Source: G032773895 sp965248935
Lineage (GTDB): Bacteria; Pseudomonadota; Gammaproteobacteria; Pseudomonadales; Cellvibrionaceae
NCBI GenBank assembly: GCA_965248935.1
Contig: OZ252214.1
Span: 4,154,001 to 4,218,000 of the forward strand
Direction: 5' to 3'
Length of the DNA stretch: 64,000 bases
Every line of letters begins with the position of its first letter. Position 1 is the stretch's first letter. A program made the position numbers and the translations under genes. This document shows, piece by piece, positions 61,274 through 64,000 of this stretch. The notes under the pieces were generated by a model. The model worked only from the letters and a program-made list of their open reading frames with translations, was not told the DNA's origin and made no database searches.

Positions 61274-62710
61274 ATGTCTAAAACAAAATCAACTTTAGCT
61301 GGTATAGACCAACCCTTGCAGGTTGACGAATCGCTCACCTCTGCCCAAACGGGTGCTTGGGTCACCGATAGGGCTTGGATAAGTGGTGTTGTTGGAGCCC
61401 TGTCTGTCGTTCTTATTGCGGCTTGGTACAATGTAGCAGGGGTATTAGATAAAGGGCTGTATATTGCCGGGTTTCAAGTAGCCAACAACCGTTTAGATAG
61501 CATACTGGCTGCTATTTATATGGCGACTAGTTTGATGCTGCTAGTGGAACTCAGCCGGTTATGGTTAAGGAATAGGCAAGGTTTTTTTGTGGTTGCACCG
61601 GAGATTCGAAAGGGCAAGTATTTGGATTTCTTGGGTGATTGCATAATGAATTACCTAAAATACTTGTTTATTATTTGGTTGGCGACGCTTCTCTATCACT
61701 GGGCAAATGAATATGGTTTTCAACGCGCAGCGCCATATTACCGAGGTTGGTTTCGTTTTTTAGAGGTTGTTTTTAATGCTTATTTATGGGCGGGCCTTCC
61801 CTACGTTATTATCACCAGAGCCATTAAATACTCTCCTATCTCAGATAGAAAGGATTTAGCTGCGCTACTGACAAGCATAGTAAAATACTTTATTTCGTTT
61901 CTTCCCGGTTACCGGAAATTTAGGAACCCTTTTGAAGAAGTTGATAAAAAAATTGCTCGTGGATTGATCGTAAAGTTATTTTTCACCCCTTTGATGACCG
62001 TGTTTTTTGTGGACCAGTTCCCGCACCTTGTTCAGAACGTGGGCTATGTGTTTGGTACGATCCCTGATTTAATTGCCAATAACCAATACCCGCATCACCG
62101 TTTTAATGGGGATTTATTTAACGTATCCATGTCATTAATTTTCTCTATTGATGTTGGCTTGGCATGGTGTGGCTATGTGATTTCATCTCGTTGGGTGGAC
62201 AATATCACGGAGTCCGCAGAGCCTACCGTATTGGGTTGGGTTGTCTGCGTATGTTGTTATCCTCCTTTCCAGTCTGTGCTTGGGTTACTGTTTGCGGCCC
62301 CAGGAGAGAAGGAAGTGATGCGGTTTGATAATCAGTGGATCATAAGCGTTTTTGAATTGATGATGGTATTCAGTTTCTTTGTCTATATGTCTGCCACTCT
62401 TTGGTTCGGTGTTCGCTTTTCGAACCTTACCAACCGAGGCATTATTCGCAAAGGTCCATTTTCGATTATTCGTCATCCTGCCTATGCGTCTAAAAACTTT
62501 GCATGGTGGTGTGTTATGTTCCCTGCGATTATATACAACGCAACCAATACAGGGATTCATATTGCGATTACTCAAACCCTTGGCTTGTGCTTTATGACAT
62601 GGTTTTACTATATGCGAGCTATGACTGAAGAACGTCACTTAAGTGCAGACCCTTATTACCAAGAATATTGCAAACAGGTTAAGTATCGCTTTATTCCAGG
62701 AGTAATGTAA
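61274..62710 (+). CDS. Isoprenylcysteine methyltransferase (ICMT)/PEMT-like membrane protein
   Basis: A 478-aa polytopic protein with about ten membrane helices. The last 110 residues form the conserved methyltransferase core: GIIRKGPFSIIRHPAYASKNFAWW (about 395-418) and RAMTEERHLSADPYYQEYCKQVKYRFIPG (about 447-475), the SAM- and lipid-binding elements of ICMT/PEMT-type enzymes. The N-terminal two-thirds is unusual, including a cytoplasmic loop KYFISFLPGYRKFRNPFEE. Substrate unknown; bacterial members methylate small membrane-associated molecules. Confidence 0.8.
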   Translation: MSKTKSTLAGIDQPLQVDESLTSAQTGAWVTDRAWISGVVGALSVVLIAAWYNVAGVLDKGLYIAGFQVANNRLDSILAAIYMATSLMLLVELSRLWLRNRQGFFVVAPEIRKGKYLDFLGDCIMNYLKYLFIIWLATLLYHWANEYGFQRAAPYYRGWFRFLEVVFNAYLWAGLPYVIITRAIKYSPISDRKDLAALLTSIVKYFISFLPGYRKFRNPFEEVDKKIARGLIVKLFFTPLMTVFFVDQFPHLVQNVGYVFGTIPDLIANNQYPHHRFNGDLFNVSMSLIFSIDVGLAWCGYVISSRWVDNITESAEPTVLGWVVCVCCYPPFQSVLGLLFAAPGEKEVMRFDNQWIISVFELMMVFSFFVYMSATLWFGVRFSNLTNRGIIRKGPFSIIRHPAYASKNFAWWCVMFPAIIYNATNTGIHIAITQTLGLCFMTWFYYMRAMTEERHLSADPYYQEYCKQVKYRFIPGVM

Positions 62711-62964
62711 AAAATAGATGGAGAGCTTTCGCTAATAATTAAAAATAGAAGGGCACTTTTTTGTATCTTTTAGGGGATAGGAGTAAATATTTAGGTTTTC
62801 TCTTGGCTATCTTTGTACAACAGATCGTGATCTCTTCGAAATATAACATTTCGATCACTTTTGGCAATGTCTATTGATATTAGTACCTTGATAAATTAAT
62901 CTGAAATCAAAATAGAGCCTACTAACTATTATATTAGAGGCTTGGTGATACATGAGGAGTGAAC

Positions 62965-63822
62965 ATGACTGTGGTGAAGTATAAGGTAGCGCAAAAACAG
63001 ATTTGGTTACTGTTATTTCTTTATTTCGTGGCCAACAAGGCTTTCGCTGGAGCCTGGGTTCCTGAAGTTGGGTCTGGTTATACTAAATACGCGGTATCCA
63101 ACTATGAAGCGACGGAATTCTTTGGCGAGAATACCGCTGCTGTTGAGTTCTCTGGTCGAAATTACTCTTTTTATGGGGAATATGGCTTTGCTTCAAATCT
63201 CGCTGTTTATGGTACCGTTCTATATCAGCAATTGGAACAGATGGACCGTGAAGGCGTTACCACTGAGTCTAGCGGGTTGGGTGATGTTGAGCTTGGTGTT
63301 CGGTACCAATGGCTATCAGACCCTTTTGTATTATCTACGTCGTTGCTGACAAAACTTCCCTATCTTTATGATGAAAAGGATGAACTGCCCAGAGGTAATG
63401 GGCAAGAAGATTATGAACTGCGTATTCTCTTGGGCAAGAGCCTAAATAACTATGGCTATCTAGGGTTTGAGGCAGGCTATCGTTATCGAACTCAGTCTCC
63501 TTCGGATGAATATCGTTATCTATTCGAGTATGGGTTTTCTGCTAATGACAACCTCTATTTTCGAACCAAACTAGACGCCATTATTAGCGTCAAAAACGCC
63601 GATACACAAAACGCTGATACAGAGAGTAATAGCAATAGTAATCTTACTATGGCCTCTGAGTATGACCTAACCAAATGGGAGTTAACCGCAGGGTGGAACT
63701 TGGGTAATTCGAAGAAAAATAAAAGCCGTTGGGGGATAGAATTTACGTACCGACAAGATATAGCAGGGGACAATACCTTAAACGGTGATGGGGTGGAGCT
63801 TGGCTTAACCAAAGTCTTCTGA
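62965..63822 (+). CDS. Putative outer-membrane beta-barrel protein
   Basis: A 285-aa protein: signal peptide ending NKAFAGA, then alternating aromatic strands (SGYTKYAVSNYEATEFFG, NYSFYGEYGFASNLAVYGTVLYQQL, LGDVELGVRYQWL, LGFEAGYRYRT, ELTAGWNLG) and a terminal VELGLTKVF with C-terminal Phe. Layout of a 12-stranded barrel. ATG 62965 is preferred (GAGGAG upstream). Function unknown; similar proteins are described as transporters or metal-responsive porins. Confidence 0.75.
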   Translation: MTVVKYKVAQKQIWLLLFLYFVANKAFAGAWVPEVGSGYTKYAVSNYEATEFFGENTAAVEFSGRNYSFYGEYGFASNLAVYGTVLYQQLEQMDREGVTTESSGLGDVELGVRYQWLSDPFVLSTSLLTKLPYLYDEKDELPRGNGQEDYELRILLGKSLNNYGYLGFEAGYRYRTQSPSDEYRYLFEYGFSANDNLYFRTKLDAIISVKNADTQNADTESNSNSNLTMASEYDLTKWELTAGWNLGNSKKNKSRWGIEFTYRQDIAGDNTLNGDGVELGLTKVF

Positions 63823-63857
63823 TTTTAAATAAGTAATACGGCTAAGAGTAGGTTGAG

Positions 63858-64000
63858 ATGGTAAATTTGGGGTATGCTTTTTTATCTCTACATTATCTAA
63901 TGTTAACGATTCTCTGCCTTTTTGGTCTTCACCGGCTATCCATGGTTATTCGCTGGCTGATATACCGAAAAGTTCAACCTCCTAAGCCGGATGAATTTAC
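63858..64000 (+). CDS. Glycosyltransferase, N-terminal fragment
   Basis: The gene runs out of the window. The visible 47 codons give a membrane helix (AFLSLHYLMLTILCLFGLHRLSMVIRWLIY) followed by RKVQPPKPDEF, the typical start of membrane-anchored family 2 glycosyltransferases (HRLxxxxxYYR, PxPxExP). Inference from a short segment only. Confidence 0.5.
   Translation, partial: MVNLGYAFLSLHYLMLTILCLFGLHRLSMVIRWLIYRKVQPPKPDEF

Overview
The window reads as chromosome of a low-G+C marine gammaproteobacterium, probably Cellvibrionales-like (Saccharophagus/Teredinibacter/Agarilytica type). The reasons are the nadB / rpoE-rseA-rseB-rseC-degQ-lepA-lepB-rnc-era-recO order, a very large TonB-dependent receptor next to a secreted family GH20 hexosaminidase, and many single-domain marine-type genes. 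The genus is inference only.

Region 1 (1-842) is the end of a cytochrome c maturation operon (ccmF, ccmG). The expected ccmH does not follow. Region 2 (about 850-30,200) is an accessory island. Much of it looks like a decayed array of integron cassettes without an integron integrase: small genes, nearly all on the + strand, each followed by an imperfect palindrome ending in GTTRRRY. Recognisable attC-like sites are at about 2450, 3517, 4423, 5478, 6194, 8798, 9276, 10732, 22770 and 29331, with half-sites elsewhere. Cargo is dominated by conflict genes: an ADP-ribosyltransferase-type toxin with a small membrane partner, HigBA, two decayed Tse2-like toxins each with a Tsi2-like partner, an orphan Imm1-type immunity protein, a SET-domain protein, and a Cys-His enzyme overlapping a secreted partner. 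The array is broken by a ~0.97 kb direct duplication carrying a tyrosine-recombinase remnant, a 5'-truncated group II intron, and IS110, IS1182 and IS4 remnants.

Inside the island are longer chromosomal-type genes: a 1,113-aa TonB-dependent receptor and a GH20 beta-N-acetylhexosaminidase (probably chitin-oligosaccharide use), and a Tat-exported tyrosinase overlapping a small secreted Cys/His-rich protein.

Region 3 (30,366-45,406) is ordinary chromosome: a coiled-coil protein / PLP deaminase / cNMP-rhodanese operon, DUF1853, NAD kinase, metallophosphatase, rhomboid protease, YeaC-like protein, aminopeptidase N, cytochrome b561 with YceI, and a chemoreceptor followed by a sugar-type solute-binding protein. 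Region 4 (45,587-57,845) is nadB divergent from the sigma-E envelope-stress operon, then the lepA-lepB-rnc-era-recO block. Region 5 (57,862-64,000) holds a divergent GlpD-like flavoprotein, a probable Fur-controlled divergent pair, an isoprenylcysteine-methyltransferase-like membrane protein, an outer-membrane barrel and the start of a glycosyltransferase.

A recurring oddity is short tandem duplications sitting on or just after stop codons in at least five genes (receptor, rhomboid, rpoE, rseC, rnc).
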